A stretch of 51,433 bases of DNA. Origin: Ectothiorhodospiraceae bacterium. GTDB lineage: Bacteria; Pseudomonadota; Gammaproteobacteria; Nitrococcales; Aquisalimonadaceae. This document shows positions 8,099 through 16,347 of the stretch, one piece after another. Under the pieces are notes generated by a model that saw only the letters and a list, made by a program, of their open reading frames with translations, was not told the DNA's origin and did no database searches. The position numbers and the translations under genes are program-made. Each line of letters starts with the position of its first letter. Positions within the stretch are counted from its first letter, which is position 1. The stretch is taken from positions 1-51,433 of the forward strand of contig JAFIFU010000022.1 in assembly GCA_020831885.1 (NCBI GenBank), written 5' to 3'.

Positions 8099-9732
8099 CC
8101 CCGCTGCTGCCCCTGTTGCCGCTGCTCACTCTGCTGGCCGCCCTGCTGCTGGTGCTACCGGGCCTGCGCCGCGTCGTGTTTCTCGCCGGCGCCTTCCCGG
8201 CAGGGGTACTGGCCGTGGCGCTGGCGCTGGGTGCCGGTCCGGACCCGGTACACCTGGACTGGTTGCTACTGGGTTCGGCCTTCGGTCTGGATCCGGTGGG
8301 TCGCGCTGTCCTTGGCCTGGCGGGTGTGCTTTGGCCGCTGGCCGCTCTAACCTCCTTGCCCCTGCTGGGCGGCAGCCACGGCCGCCGTTACGGCATCTGC
8401 TTTCTGCTCACCATGAGCGGGAACCTGGGGCTGTTGGTGTCTCAGGATGTAGCGGGCTTCTATTGCTGGTTCGCATTGATGACCTTCGCCGCCTGCGGCC
8501 TGGTGTTGCATGACGGGTCCGACGAGGCCCGACGTGCCGGCCGCGTCTACCTGGTGCTGGCCATCATCGGCGAACTGCTGTTGCTCGCCGGGCTGTTCTC
8601 CGTGGCCGCGCAGGCGGGCAACCCTGCCATGGCGGAGCTTCCGGCCGTATATGCGGGGCTGGACCGCCCGGCGTTGACCGCCGGTCTCATTCTCGCCGGT
8701 TTTGCCGTGAAGATGGGGGTGGTACCCCTGCATGTCTGGCTGCCATTGGCCCATCCCGCGGCACCAGTGCCCGCCAGTGCGGTATTGTCCGGGGTTATCC
8801 TCAAGGCGGGCCTGGTGGGCTGGTTGCGCCTGGTGCCGACCGGAGCGCTCCACCAGGTGGAGCCGGGTCTCGTGCTGGCCGGTCTCGGTCTGGCGGGCGC
8901 CTATCTTGCCGCATTGGCGGGCTGCTTTCAGCAGCGGCCGAAAACCGTGCTGGCCTATTCCAGCGTCAGTCAGATGGGGCTGCTGACGCTGCTGGTGGGG
9001 CTGTTGCTGGCGGGGTACGGCCCGCCGGATGCGCTACTGGCGGCCATTGCGCTGTTCGCTGTCCACCACGGTTTGGCGAAGGGGGCCCTGTTTCTGGCCG
9101 TTCCGGTACTGAAGGCCGGCAACCGGCTGGCAGCGGGGTTGACGCTGATTCCGGCGCTGTCTTTGGTGGGGGTGCCGCTCACCTCCGGTGTGCTGGCCAA
9201 GGCGGTATTCAAGGATGCCGTGCCGGAGGCCCTGGTTTTCTGGGTGACGCTCAGCTCTGTGACCACCGGGCTGATCCTGCTGCGTTTTCTGGTGCTGGCC
9301 TGGCCACGGGGGCCGGATCGCCACCTGCCGGAGCCGTCGGTGCTGCTGGGCTGGTCCGGGGCGTTGCTGGCATCGCTGTTGGTCCCATGGCTGCTGGCGG
9401 ATGGGCGCTGGCTGGGCTATACGCTGCAATTCGGCAGCCTGTTGGATGGGCTCTGGCCGCTGGCAGCGGCCCTGGCGCTGGCGCTGGCCGCGGCCCGGTG
9501 GACCGGCCGCTGGCCCCTGCTGCCGGAGGGCGATCTGGTACTCCCGGCGGAACGCGGGGTGAATGCCCTGCGCCGGCAGATCCGTCGGCTGTTGCCGCTG
9601 TCCGATGCGGAACGGGAGGCGCCCCGGTGGCCGGAGGAACGGCGCCCGTTGGCGGAACCCGGGTTGGGGCTGGCGGTACTTCTCATGCTGGGCTTGACCC
9701 TGATCCTGGCCTGGCTGTCGGTGTCGGGCTGA
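8095..9732 (+). CDS. Antiporter-like subunit 3 lacking the TM5 glutamate
   Basis: The 545-residue membrane protein has the Proton_antipo_M fold: channel lysines K206 (GFAVKMGVVPLHVWLPLAH) and K237 (GVILKAGLVGW), and the VHHGLAKGALFLAV segment. The position aligned with the TM5 glutamate is alanine (A127 in FYCWFALMTFAAC); the codon is gca. The C-terminus has a long polar loop (about 480-525) before a final helix. It could be a structural or regulatory member rather than a full proton pathway. It overlaps the previous gene by 4 bp and is followed by a 50-residue membrane protein. Confidence 0.88.
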   Translation: MTPLLPLLPLLTLLAALLLVLPGLRRVVFLAGAFPAGVLAVALALGAGPDPVHLDWLLLGSAFGLDPVGRAVLGLAGVLWPLAALTSLPLLGGSHGRRYGICFLLTMSGNLGLLVSQDVAGFYCWFALMTFAACGLVLHDGSDEARRAGRVYLVLAIIGELLLLAGLFSVAAQAGNPAMAELPAVYAGLDRPALTAGLILAGFAVKMGVVPLHVWLPLAHPAAPVPASAVLSGVILKAGLVGWLRLVPTGALHQVEPGLVLAGLGLAGAYLAALAGCFQQRPKTVLAYSSVSQMGLLTLLVGLLLAGYGPPDALLAAIALFAVHHGLAKGALFLAVPVLKAGNRLAAGLTLIPALSLVGVPLTSGVLAKAVFKDAVPEALVFWVTLSSVTTGLILLRFLVLAWPRGPDRHLPEPSVLLGWSGALLASLLVPWLLADGRWLGYTLQFGSLLDGLWPLAAALALALAAARWTGRWPLLPEGDLVLPAERGVNALRRQIRRLLPLSDAEREAPRWPEERRPLAEPGLGLAVLLMLGLTLILAWLSVSG

Positions 9733-9770
9733 CCCGGGTGGTCTGGTTGCCCTTATATGGAGCGAAGCAA

Positions 9771-9923
9771 ATGAAGCTGGACCTCCCGTTGCTGATTATC
9801 GGCCTGCTGCTGATCGCCAGCGTGGCAGCCTATGCCACCGGACGCCTGAGCTATCCGGTGGGCTTGCTGGTATTGAGCCTGTTGTTCATCGGGCGGCTCA
9901 TGCAGCTCGCTCAGCGCGACTGA
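9771..9923 (+). CDS. 50-residue membrane protein ending the antiporter operon
   Basis: The ATG at 9771 has GGAG about 8 bp upstream. The product starts MKLDLPLLIIGLLLIASVAA, has two predicted membrane helices joined by a short ATGRLSYP loop, and ends RLMQLAQRD. I do not recognise a family. It lies 38 bp after subunit 3 on the same strand, so a role as a small accessory subunit is plausible but unproven. Its last 26 bp overlap the 3' end of the convergent methyltransferase gene. The ribosome site and codon use support it; its size keeps confidence moderate. Confidence 0.6.
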   Translation: MKLDLPLLIIGLLLIASVAAYATGRLSYPVGLLVLSLLFIGRLMQLAQRD

Positions 9924-10470
9924 TCACGAAAAGCCTGGGCGCGGTTTCCGGCGTTCCCGGTGGGTTTGCCAGCCGCCAGTCCCACTCCGCGGATGGCAGG
10001 GCCTGGCACCAGGCGGCCACCTGCCGCGCCTCCTCGGCGCCCCCGGGATGCCCGGTATAGGCCATCACGGTACAGCGCCCGCCGGGCAACAGCCGGTCCC
10101 GGACCGCATCCAGGGCGGTGCAGGTGGTGGCGGGCCGGGTGGTGGTTCCGTGATCGGCTCCGGGCAGATAACCCAGATTGAACATCGCCGCCCGCAATGG
10201 TCCGGTGTCCAGTGTGGACAGGTTCTCGTGGCCCATGCACCGGAGTTCCACCCGGCAGTCATGGATAAGGCCCAGGCGGCGACGGGTGGCGGCCACCGCC
10301 TGGGCCTGGATATCCAACGCCCAGACGGTACCGCCGGGCCGCACCCGGCTGACCAGAAAGGCGGTGTCATGGCCGTTGCCCATGGTTGCGTCCAGTACCG
10401 TGTCACCGGGAGCGATGACCTCTGTGATCAGCGCATGGGCCAGGGTGGTGAGGCTCGGGCTTCGTCTCAC
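9898..10470 (-). CDS. mnmM: Class I SAM methyltransferase, YtqB/MnmM family
   Basis: The 190-residue protein fits the rRNA_methylase (PF06962) group. The SAM motif I is LDATMGNGHDTAFL (about residues 26-39), and NLGYLPGADH (about 98-107) is the family signature. Bacillus subtilis YtqB was shown to be MnmM, which methylates 5-aminomethyl-(2-thio)uridine at tRNA position 34; assigning that activity here is inference. The start is GTG at 10470, overlapping the stop of the upstream FAD oxidoreductase gene as GTGA, so the two are translationally coupled. No ATG gives a complete motif I. Confidence 0.82.
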   Translation of the reverse strand: MRRSPSLTTLAHALITEVIAPGDTVLDATMGNGHDTAFLVSRVRPGGTVWALDIQAQAVAATRRRLGLIHDCRVELRCMGHENLSTLDTGPLRAAMFNLGYLPGADHGTTTRPATTCTALDAVRDRLLPGGRCTVMAYTGHPGGAEEARQVAAWCQALPSAEWDWRLANPPGTPETAPRLFVISRAERAA

Positions 10471-11528
10471 CCTGCTCGCCCCGGAGGCAGGTAATGACGC
10501 AGATGCCAGGCTGCGGGTAGCGGCGTCTGTCGAACCAGATGCGAGGCCAGCGCCAGGGCCGCCGGCGGCGCCACCAGCGTGCCCCGGGAACCCAGCCCGC
10601 TGAACACGGCAAGCCCGGGGTAGTCCGGATGCCTGCCGCAGAACAGGAGGCCCTGGCGATTACCCGCACGGACCCCCGCCAGGTGCTCGCGGAGGGTCAC
10701 CGGCGGGCAGGGATGCAGCATGTCCTCCAGAGCGGCCAGCAGTTCATCACGTCCATGCCGGGTGGGGGTGGGTTCGCTGTGGCGCTCGTAGGTGCCGCCC
10801 AGCCAGACCCGTTCCGCATCCAGCGGGATCAGGTTTTTCCCCCGACTCAACATCTGCTGGCCCAGCTCCGGACGCCGCTGCAGCACCAGCGCCTGGCCGT
10901 GGGACATGCGCCAGGGCAGGTCCGCCAACCAGGGCCAGTCGCGGCTGCGATAGCCCTGGCAGGCGATGACGCCCCGGACCGCCCGGCCGCGCCAGCGGAC
11001 CGATCCGTCGCGGGCGAATGCCAGCGAGTCGGCGTCCACGGTGGAAGATACGAGCCGGTTACTGTCTCGCAGCCAGGCCCGGGTGGCATCCAGGAAGGCG
11101 GGCAGGTCCACCTGCCCCGCCCGGACTTCGACGCAGCCCAGTGGGGCGTTGAGCCTGGAGCAGGCCGGCGGGGACGGTGGGGCGATCAGGCCGGCCGTCC
11201 GGGCATCCCGGCGGCGGTTCTCCACCATTTCCAGTTCCTGGGGGGCGCGGATCAGGCGGAGCAGCGGTCCGGTGTGCAGCAGGGGAGTGCCCAGACGCCG
11301 TTCCAGCAGCCGCCAGTGTGCGATGGCGCCGTGAAACCAGATCTCCGCCGGGGCGGGCGCCTGGAGGCGCGGGCCGGTGAAGGGGTTGAGCAGTCCGGCT
11401 GCGGCCCGTGTGGCATTGCCGGTATCGCCGGGATCGGCCACCAGGATTTCCGCCCCCAGCCGGTCCAGGGCATGCGCCAGCAGACTGCCCGCAAGTCCCT
11501 GACCGATAATGAGATACGGGAGGTCCAT
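10467..11528 (-). CDS. FAD-dependent oxidoreductase, MnmC oxidase-domain-like
   Basis: The 353-residue DAO-superfamily flavoprotein has a Rossmann motif at the N-terminus ([16 protein letters not shown], GxGxxG at 9-14). The pattern [17 protein letters not shown] and the C-terminal [18 protein letters not shown] resemble the oxidase domain of MnmC, which converts cmnm5U34 to nm5U34 in tRNA. Coupling by a 4-bp overlap to a MnmM-type methyltransferase strengthens that reading; other DAO functions (amino acid oxidase, ThiO-like) remain possible. The ATG at 11528 starts directly at the FAD motif. An ATG at 11546, with GGA just upstream, would add six residues. It is divergent from rimO. Confidence 0.78.
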   Translation of the reverse strand: MDLPYLIIGQGLAGSLLAHALDRLGAEILVADPGDTGNATRAAAGLLNPFTGPRLQAPAPAEIWFHGAIAHWRLLERRLGTPLLHTGPLLRLIRAPQELEMVENRRRDARTAGLIAPPSPPACSRLNAPLGCVEVRAGQVDLPAFLDATRAWLRDSNRLVSSTVDADSLAFARDGSVRWRGRAVRGVIACQGYRSRDWPWLADLPWRMSHGQALVLQRRPELGQQMLSRGKNLIPLDAERVWLGGTYERHSEPTPTRHGRDELLAALEDMLHPCPPVTLREHLAGVRAGNRQGLLFCGRHPDYPGLAVFSGLGSRGTLVAPPAALALASHLVRQTPLPAAWHLRHYLPPGRAG

Positions 11529-11616
11529 GGTTGTGCCGGCCTGCATCGTTCCACGTTTGCCCTGTCTGCGCTGGCCCAGTAGCATACCGCATCTGCAGGA
11601 AGACCCGGGAAAGCCC

Positions 11617-12960
11617 ATGTCCGCCCCCATCGATCAGTCAACCAAGGTTCCACGTATCGGTTTTGTCAGCCTGGGCTGTCCCAAGGCCCTGGTGGATTCC
11701 GAGCGCATCCTCACCCAGTTGCGTATCGAAGGCTATGAGGTGGTGGGGGGCTACGACCAGGCGGATCTGGTGGTGGTGAACACCTGCGCCTTCATCGAAG
11801 CGGCCCAGGAGGAGTCCCTGGATGCCATCGGTGAAGCCTTGACCGAGAACGGCAAAGTGGTGGTGACCGGCTGTCTGGGCAGCCGGGGATCCGTCGTGCG
11901 TGACCGTTTTCCGGAAGTGCTGGCGATTACCGGGCCCCAGGATTACGAGGCGGTGATGAAGGCGGTGCATGCCCAACTGCCCCCGCCGCCACGCAGTCCG
12001 TTTACCGATCTGTTGCCGGACAGTGGTGTGAAGCTGACACCGAGACATTATGCTTATCTAAAAATTTCAGAGGGATGCAACCACAAGTGCACATTTTGCA
12101 TTATCCCTGACCTGCGGGGGCGACTGCGCAGCCGGCGTGTGGATGCGGTGCTGGGAGAAGCCGAGCGGCTGGTCCGAGACGGCGTGCGGGAACTGTTGGT
12201 GGTATCCCAGGATACCTCTGCCTACGGCGTGGATCTGCGTTACGAGAGCGCCCCATGGCACGGTCGGGAACGACGCACCCGGATGACGGAGCTGGCGGAT
12301 GCTCTGGGTGACCTGGGTGTCTGGGTGCGGTTGCACTATGTCTATCCCTATCGCCATGTGGACGAACTGATTCCGCTGATGGCCCAGGGGAAGGTGCTTC
12401 CTTACCTGGACATGCCGCTGCAGCATGCGAGCCCCGGGATTCTCAAAGCCATGCGTCGTCCGGCGGGCGGCGAACAGGTGCTGGAGCGGCTGCAGCGTTG
12501 GCGGGACATCTGTCCGGACCTGGTGGTGCGCTCCACGTTCATCGTCGGTTTCCCCGGGGAAACCGAGGCGGATTTCGAGCAGTTGTTGGCGTTCCTGGAG
12601 GAAGCCCGCCTGGATCGTGTCGGCTGTTTCACGTATTCCCCGGTGGATGGGGCCCGGGCCAACGCGCTGCCGGGAGCGGTTGATCCGGAGGTGGCCGAGA
12701 TGCGTAGAGAGCGGTTGATGGCGCTCCAGGCCGGGATCAGTGCGGGAAAGCTGCGGCAGTTCGTGGGCCGGACCCTGCAGGTGCTGGTGGATGCGGTGGA
12801 CGGTGATGAAGCCCTCGCCCGCAGCTACGCCGATGCGCCCGAGGTGGACGGTCTGGTGCACCTGGTCGGCGCGGAGGGACTGCGTCCGGGGGATTTCGTG
12901 GATGTCCGGATCCATGATTCGGACGAACACGATTTGTACGGCACGGCGGGGGAGCCCTGA
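11617..12960 (+). CDS. rimO: Ribosomal protein S12 methylthiotransferase RimO
   Basis: The 447-residue radical-SAM enzyme adds a methylthio group to Asp of ribosomal protein S12. The N-terminal UPF0004 domain carries the second-cluster cysteines C21, C57 and C86 ([25 protein letters not shown]). The radical-SAM motif is CNHKCTFC (C154, C158, C161). A C-terminal TRAM domain ends the protein. The ATG at 11617 has GGGA 6 bp upstream; the longer upstream frame is not conserved in the family. Codons around 12046-12109, at the radical-SAM motif, are unusually AT-rich (CTA, AAA, TCA, ACA) compared with the rest of the gene. Confidence 0.96.
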   Translation: MSAPIDQSTKVPRIGFVSLGCPKALVDSERILTQLRIEGYEVVGGYDQADLVVVNTCAFIEAAQEESLDAIGEALTENGKVVVTGCLGSRGSVVRDRFPEVLAITGPQDYEAVMKAVHAQLPPPPRSPFTDLLPDSGVKLTPRHYAYLKISEGCNHKCTFCIIPDLRGRLRSRRVDAVLGEAERLVRDGVRELLVVSQDTSAYGVDLRYESAPWHGRERRTRMTELADALGDLGVWVRLHYVYPYRHVDELIPLMAQGKVLPYLDMPLQHASPGILKAMRRPAGGEQVLERLQRWRDICPDLVVRSTFIVGFPGETEADFEQLLAFLEEARLDRVGCFTYSPVDGARANALPGAVDPEVAEMRRERLMALQAGISAGKLRQFVGRTLQVLVDAVDGDEALARSYADAPEVDGLVHLVGAEGLRPGDFVDVRIHDSDEHDLYGTAGEP

Positions 12961-13021
12961 TCGGTTCCATGGTGCGCCGGGGGCTCCCGGGGCTTTCCTG
13001 GCGTCCCGGGGTCGGGACGGC

Positions 13022-13471
13022 TCACGCGTTGTCGCTGAAGGCCTGACGCATGCGCCGCAGGAAGCGGATGCCGTCCGCGATTTCGGCTTCCGTGAGCCGG
13101 CCGAAGCGCCGGGCAAGATAATCCCGATGACGGGGGAACACCTCCTCGAACAGCGCCTCGCCCTGACCGGTCAGCCGGGCGATGGTGCTCCGCCGGTCGT
13201 CGGGGCATGGGATCCGTTGCACGTATCCCATGGCTTCCAGGCGGTCCACCACGCTGGTCAGTGTGGTCTTGTACAGCAGCGTGCGTTCGCCCAGTCGCTT
13301 GAAGGTCATTCCCTCAGTGTTGCCGAGCGTGGCGATGACATCAAACTGGGCCGGAGTCAGGCCCAGTTGTTTGATATGGGGAATGGCATAGGCTTCGAAG
13401 GCCTGGTACGCCGTCACCAGCTCCCGGAGCAGGGGCATGAAGGCGGCGGGGTCGGAGGTGTGATTGTTCAT
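13022..13471 (-). CDS. MarR-family transcriptional regulator
   Basis: The 149-residue protein has a winged helix-turn-helix with the recognition region TFKRLGERTLLYKTTLTSVVDRLEAMGYV and the wing PCPDDRRSTIARLTGQG, both typical of MarR. MarR dimers bind short palindromes and are released by small phenolic or other ligands. The ATG at 13471 was chosen because upstream residues do not look like the family; no clear ribosome site is visible. It follows the DUF72 gene on the same strand after 74 bp. Its target is unknown; self-regulation is likely. Confidence 0.9.
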   Translation of the reverse strand: MNNHTSDPAAFMPLLRELVTAYQAFEAYAIPHIKQLGLTPAQFDVIATLGNTEGMTFKRLGERTLLYKTTLTSVVDRLEAMGYVQRIPCPDDRRSTIARLTGQGEALFEEVFPRHRDYLARRFGRLTEAEIADGIRFLRRMRQAFSDNA

Positions 13472-13496
13472 GGTGTTGTTTGTCCGGCCTGAGTCT

Positions 13497-13510
13497 GTCC
13501 AACTATGAAC
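13497..13510. promoter_or_regulatory. Possible operator of the MarR regulator
   Basis: The imperfect palindrome GTCCAACTATGAAC (arms GTyCA/TGrAC) lies about 26 bp before the MarR start codon. It is short and has one arm mismatch, so this is a weak candidate. Confidence 0.25.
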
Positions 13511-13545
13511 TGAATGCCGGGCAATGAACAAGCCTCCCGGAAAGT

Positions 13546-14424
13546 TCAGCCGCGGGGCGGTTGATCATCCCGGAACAATGGTACCTGGCTCAGCGGAACC
13601 TCGTTGACGGGCTCGCCACGCAGCAATTGCCGGAATCGCCGGCAGGTGGCCGGGCCGTGCCCCGCGTAACCATTGCTGAAAAACCCGAACACGCCACCTG
13701 GCGCCGGGCGGGCGTTCAGTTCCTGCTGCAGCAGTTGCAGCCACCAGGCCAGACGGGCGTCCGGATTCAGGTGCTCCCGGCCCAGATCCGTGAACTGACG
13801 CGGCCTCCCGAGCCAGCGGGCATAAAGAAAATCCGCCGTGCGCGGAGGAAGCCGGGGCCGGTAGGCCCCGGCGGGGACGCGATCGGCCGGTCGATGGGCG
13901 ATACCGCGATCCGCCGCGTCCACGTAGACCCAGGCCACGTTGTGCTCGCTCAGCAGCTCCGCGGTTTCCGCCTGCCACCAGCTCGGATGGGCGAACTGCA
14001 CTGCGAATCGCTGTCCGGTGGCGGCCGCGACGGCCAGCAGGGCCTGTAGTTCGCCGAAGCGTTGATGACGGATTTCCTCATTCAGCCGGAGCAGGATAAC
14101 CCCCAGGTGGTTGCCCAGGGGCAGCAGCCGTTCCACCAGGCGCTCCAGTTGTCGCAAGCGGGGTGCGGCGTCCAGGCGTCCGGGCACGCGGAGCACGCCA
14201 TCGGGCGCCAGAACGGCAAAGCGAAAGCCCGGAGGGACCGCCTGGCGCCAGTGCTCCACCTGTTCCGGCCTGGGCAGGCCCCGGGCGGTTGCATCCAGTT
14301 CCACCGCGTTGAACTGGGTGGCATACCAGCCCAGACGACCGGCTGCCCGGATGCGGGACGGGTAGAAACTGCGCTGCCAGTCGCCGTGGGAGAAGCCGAT
14401 GGTGCCCAGGTGCCAGCGGCTCAT
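13546..14424 (-). CDS. DUF72 (YecE-like) TIM-barrel protein
   Basis: The 292-residue protein begins MSRWHLGTIGFSHGDWQRSFYP, matching the DUF72 start (GTSGWxYxxWxxxFYP), and contains RFAVQFAHPSWW and a late FGFFSNGYAGHGP, the family pattern near the barrel end. DUF72 proteins adopt a TIM-barrel fold; their biochemical role is unsettled. The ATG at 14424 overlaps the hydrolase stop by 4 bp (ATGA). The frame stays open further upstream inside the hydrolase gene, but that extension has no similarity to the family. Confidence 0.88.
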   Translation of the reverse strand: MSRWHLGTIGFSHGDWQRSFYPSRIRAAGRLGWYATQFNAVELDATARGLPRPEQVEHWRQAVPPGFRFAVLAPDGVLRVPGRLDAAPRLRQLERLVERLLPLGNHLGVILLRLNEEIRHQRFGELQALLAVAAATGQRFAVQFAHPSWWQAETAELLSEHNVAWVYVDAADRGIAHRPADRVPAGAYRPRLPPRTADFLYARWLGRPRQFTDLGREHLNPDARLAWWLQLLQQELNARPAPGGVFGFFSNGYAGHGPATCRRFRQLLRGEPVNEVPLSQVPLFRDDQPPRG

Positions 14425-15188
14425 TGCCTGCTGCGCGCCTCCACGAATCCGCGGATGAGGCGGGACAGCTCCGCCGGCTGCTCCAGTGGCAGCATGTGGC
14501 CGGCCGGCGCGATCACCGCCAACTGCGCGTTGGGCAGCTTGTCCTCCAGAAACTGGGAGTACTTCAGCGGCGTCATGTGGTCGATGTCGCCGCTGATGAT
14601 CAGGGTCGGGACATCCATGCGGTGCAGTTCGTCGGTGACATCGAACCCGTTGCATGCGGTGAAATCGCTGGCGAGCACTTCCGGGGCGTGGGTGGCCAGC
14701 CGCGCCTTCTCGTTCTCGATAACCGCTGCCGGCGTGTTGGGGCCGAAGGTGGCGGCGGCCATCTTCTCGATGACGTCCGGTAACTGTTCCTCGCTGATAT
14801 CCATGAACTCCGGTGCGGCCCGGAGCCGGGCACCGGTGGCCACCAGCACCATGCCCCGGAGCCAGTCCGGACCCTCCAGTGCCAGTTGCTGGGCGATGGC
14901 ACCGCCCATGGAATGCCCTGCCAGCACGACGTTGTCGAGGCCCAGCGCCTCCACGAAGCCCCGGACTGCGGCGGCGTAGTCCGCGATGCGGGTGGCGAGG
15001 CGTCCGCCCGAACGGCCATGCCCCGGCAGGTCGATGCAATAGGTGTTGCAGGCGCGGCTTTCCCCCAGCGAGGCCGGCCAGATGCCGGTGTCGCCTGCAG
15101 CACCGTGGATGCAGATCAGATTCCAGTCCGCGTCCTGATCTGTAACCGTGTAGTGAATCCGGGTTCCTGCGACGTCGACATAGGGCAT
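14421..15188 (-). CDS. Alpha/beta-fold hydrolase
   Basis: The 255-residue protein has the alpha/beta-hydrolase pattern: oxyanion-hole HGAAGD, nucleophile elbow GHSMGG (Ser), acid in ISGDIDHMTP and a C-terminal catalytic His in PAGHMLPLEQP. This fits an esterase or C-C hydrolase-like enzyme without a signal peptide; the substrate cannot be predicted. The ATG at 15188 has AGGAG upstream; a TTG at 15212 would add eight residues. It is coupled by ATGA to the DUF72 gene, and the sirtuin gene lies 78 bp upstream on the same strand. Confidence 0.88.
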   Translation of the reverse strand: MPYVDVAGTRIHYTVTDQDADWNLICIHGAAGDTGIWPASLGESRACNTYCIDLPGHGRSGGRLATRIADYAAAVRGFVEALGLDNVVLAGHSMGGAIAQQLALEGPDWLRGMVLVATGARLRAAPEFMDISEEQLPDVIEKMAAATFGPNTPAAVIENEKARLATHAPEVLASDFTACNGFDVTDELHRMDVPTLIISGDIDHMTPLKYSQFLEDKLPNAQLAVIAPAGHMLPLEQPAELSRLIRGFVEARSRQ

Positions 15189-15266
15189 GACCTGATTACT
15201 CCTGCCGTTCAAACGTGTGGTTGTTGTCTGTGGATGGATGTTCGGGGCGGCCCGGGGGAGACGGGC

Positions 15267-16037
15267 TCAGCGGACCAGCGCCGGAAGCAACTCCGCTGCA
15301 TTGCCGGGCAGACGGAACTGGACGATATCCGAGACCTCGGTTTCCTCCGGGTTGATCTCCACCGTCGGAACGCCCGCCCGCGCTGCCATGACCACCGGTT
15401 CCGCGATATACGGGAACAGGCTGCTGGTGCCAATGCTGAACACCATGTCAAAACCCTGTCGCAACTCGTTATCCAGACGGTCCAGCGCATCCTGTGGCAA
15501 AGCCTCGCCGAACAGTACCACACCGGGGCGGAGCACGCCGGCACAGGCGGGGCAGAGGGGCGGTACGGTGAGATTCTTCCAGCCGTTGGCGTCCCGTCCG
15601 TAATCGCACACCGTGCAGTGCAGTTTGCCCAGGTTGCCGTGGATCTCGATCACATTCTCGCTGCCGGCGGCGTGGTGCAGCCCGTCCACGTTCTGGGTCA
15701 GCACCACCGCGTTGGGGACCGAGGCAATCGCCTGGTGCCCGGCATTGACTTCGGGATTGATGAGGCGCTTCTCGGCCATGCGCATCAGCTCACGCCAGGT
15801 GATTTCCGGCCGACTGCGCAGCATGTCACCGGAGAGCACCAGTTCGTAGGGAAGCCCTTCCTCGTTCACGCCGCCCTGGTAAACGCCGGTGCTGCCGCGG
15901 TAGGTGGGCAGTCCGGAGGCCACCGAGATGCCGGCGCCAGTGATGAACAGGGTGCGTTGCGATCGGGCCAGCAGGTCCGCCACCTGTTCCAGCGTATCGG
16001 TATCCACCATCATCGCTTCCGCTTGATTGCCACTCAT
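15267..16037 (-). CDS. NAD-dependent protein deacylase, sirtuin (Sir2/CobB family)
   Basis: The 256-residue sirtuin has the NAD-binding GAGIS (34-38), TQNVDGLH (114-121), the catalytic histidine in EIHGNLG (H133), four zinc cysteines (CTVC 141-144 and CPAC 162-165) and FGEALP. It removes acyl groups from protein lysines using NAD+. The ATG at 16037 is used; ATG codons at 16013 and 16010 are alternatives. The 3' neighbour genes on the same strand may be co-transcribed. It stands at the edge of the G+C-poor region that begins near 16.06 kb. Confidence 0.93.
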   Translation of the reverse strand: MSGNQAEAMMVDTDTLEQVADLLARSQRTLFITGAGISVASGLPTYRGSTGVYQGGVNEEGLPYELVLSGDMLRSRPEITWRELMRMAEKRLINPEVNAGHQAIASVPNAVVLTQNVDGLHHAAGSENVIEIHGNLGKLHCTVCDYGRDANGWKNLTVPPLCPACAGVLRPGVVLFGEALPQDALDRLDNELRQGFDMVFSIGTSSLFPYIAEPVVMAARAGVPTVEINPEETEVSDIVQFRLPGNAAELLPALVR

Positions 16038-16290
16038 TGCGCGCTACGCGCCAACTGGAGAGGATACCGAGCGTGGAAGCCCCTTACCAGAGCGGAAGCT
16101 GATTCCTCGCATGGCCGCGTTTAGGCCTAACTGAAATAACTGGCTTCCGACTGACGGCGTCGGATTTCCGGCAGAACCGGCTGGCGATCCTTGCGCAGTT
16201 AACAGCCCTTCGGAGCTCCTCGAGCGATGGGATTCAGTCAACTTGAATGCAGGCCTAATTCATGGTGCACAGCAGCATGATATTTTCAAA
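16038..16290. other. Stretch without a recognisable gene at the left edge of the acquired region
   Basis: About 250 bp between the sirtuin gene and the terminator hairpin. I see no tRNA, no transposase fragment and no convincing frame. G+C falls from about 16,090 onward, which marks the likely junction between the host backbone and the acquired segment. Confidence 0.5.
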
Positions 16291-16330
16291 ACACTGACCC
16301 TGGACACCTAACAGTGTCCAGGGTCAGTGT
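16291..16330 (-). terminator. Long perfect hairpin ending the acquired operon
   Basis: A perfect 17-bp inverted repeat (ACACTGACCCTGGACAC and its complement) surrounds a 6-nt loop (CTAACA). On the minus strand it is followed by TTTTGAAAATA, so it can end transcription of the DctP gene, whose stop is 18 bp upstream. The length and perfection of the stem are also typical of a REP-like mobile palindrome or a transposon end. Confidence 0.65.
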
Positions 16331-16347
16331 CACGAGTGCAATCGCAA

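Noticed and set aside
12972-13000. GC-rich inverted sequence after rimO as a terminator
   Set aside because: Stem of only about 5 bp without a T-tract.
13546-15039. DUF72 gene extended to 497 codons
   Set aside because: The extra part lies out of phase inside the alpha/beta hydrolase gene.
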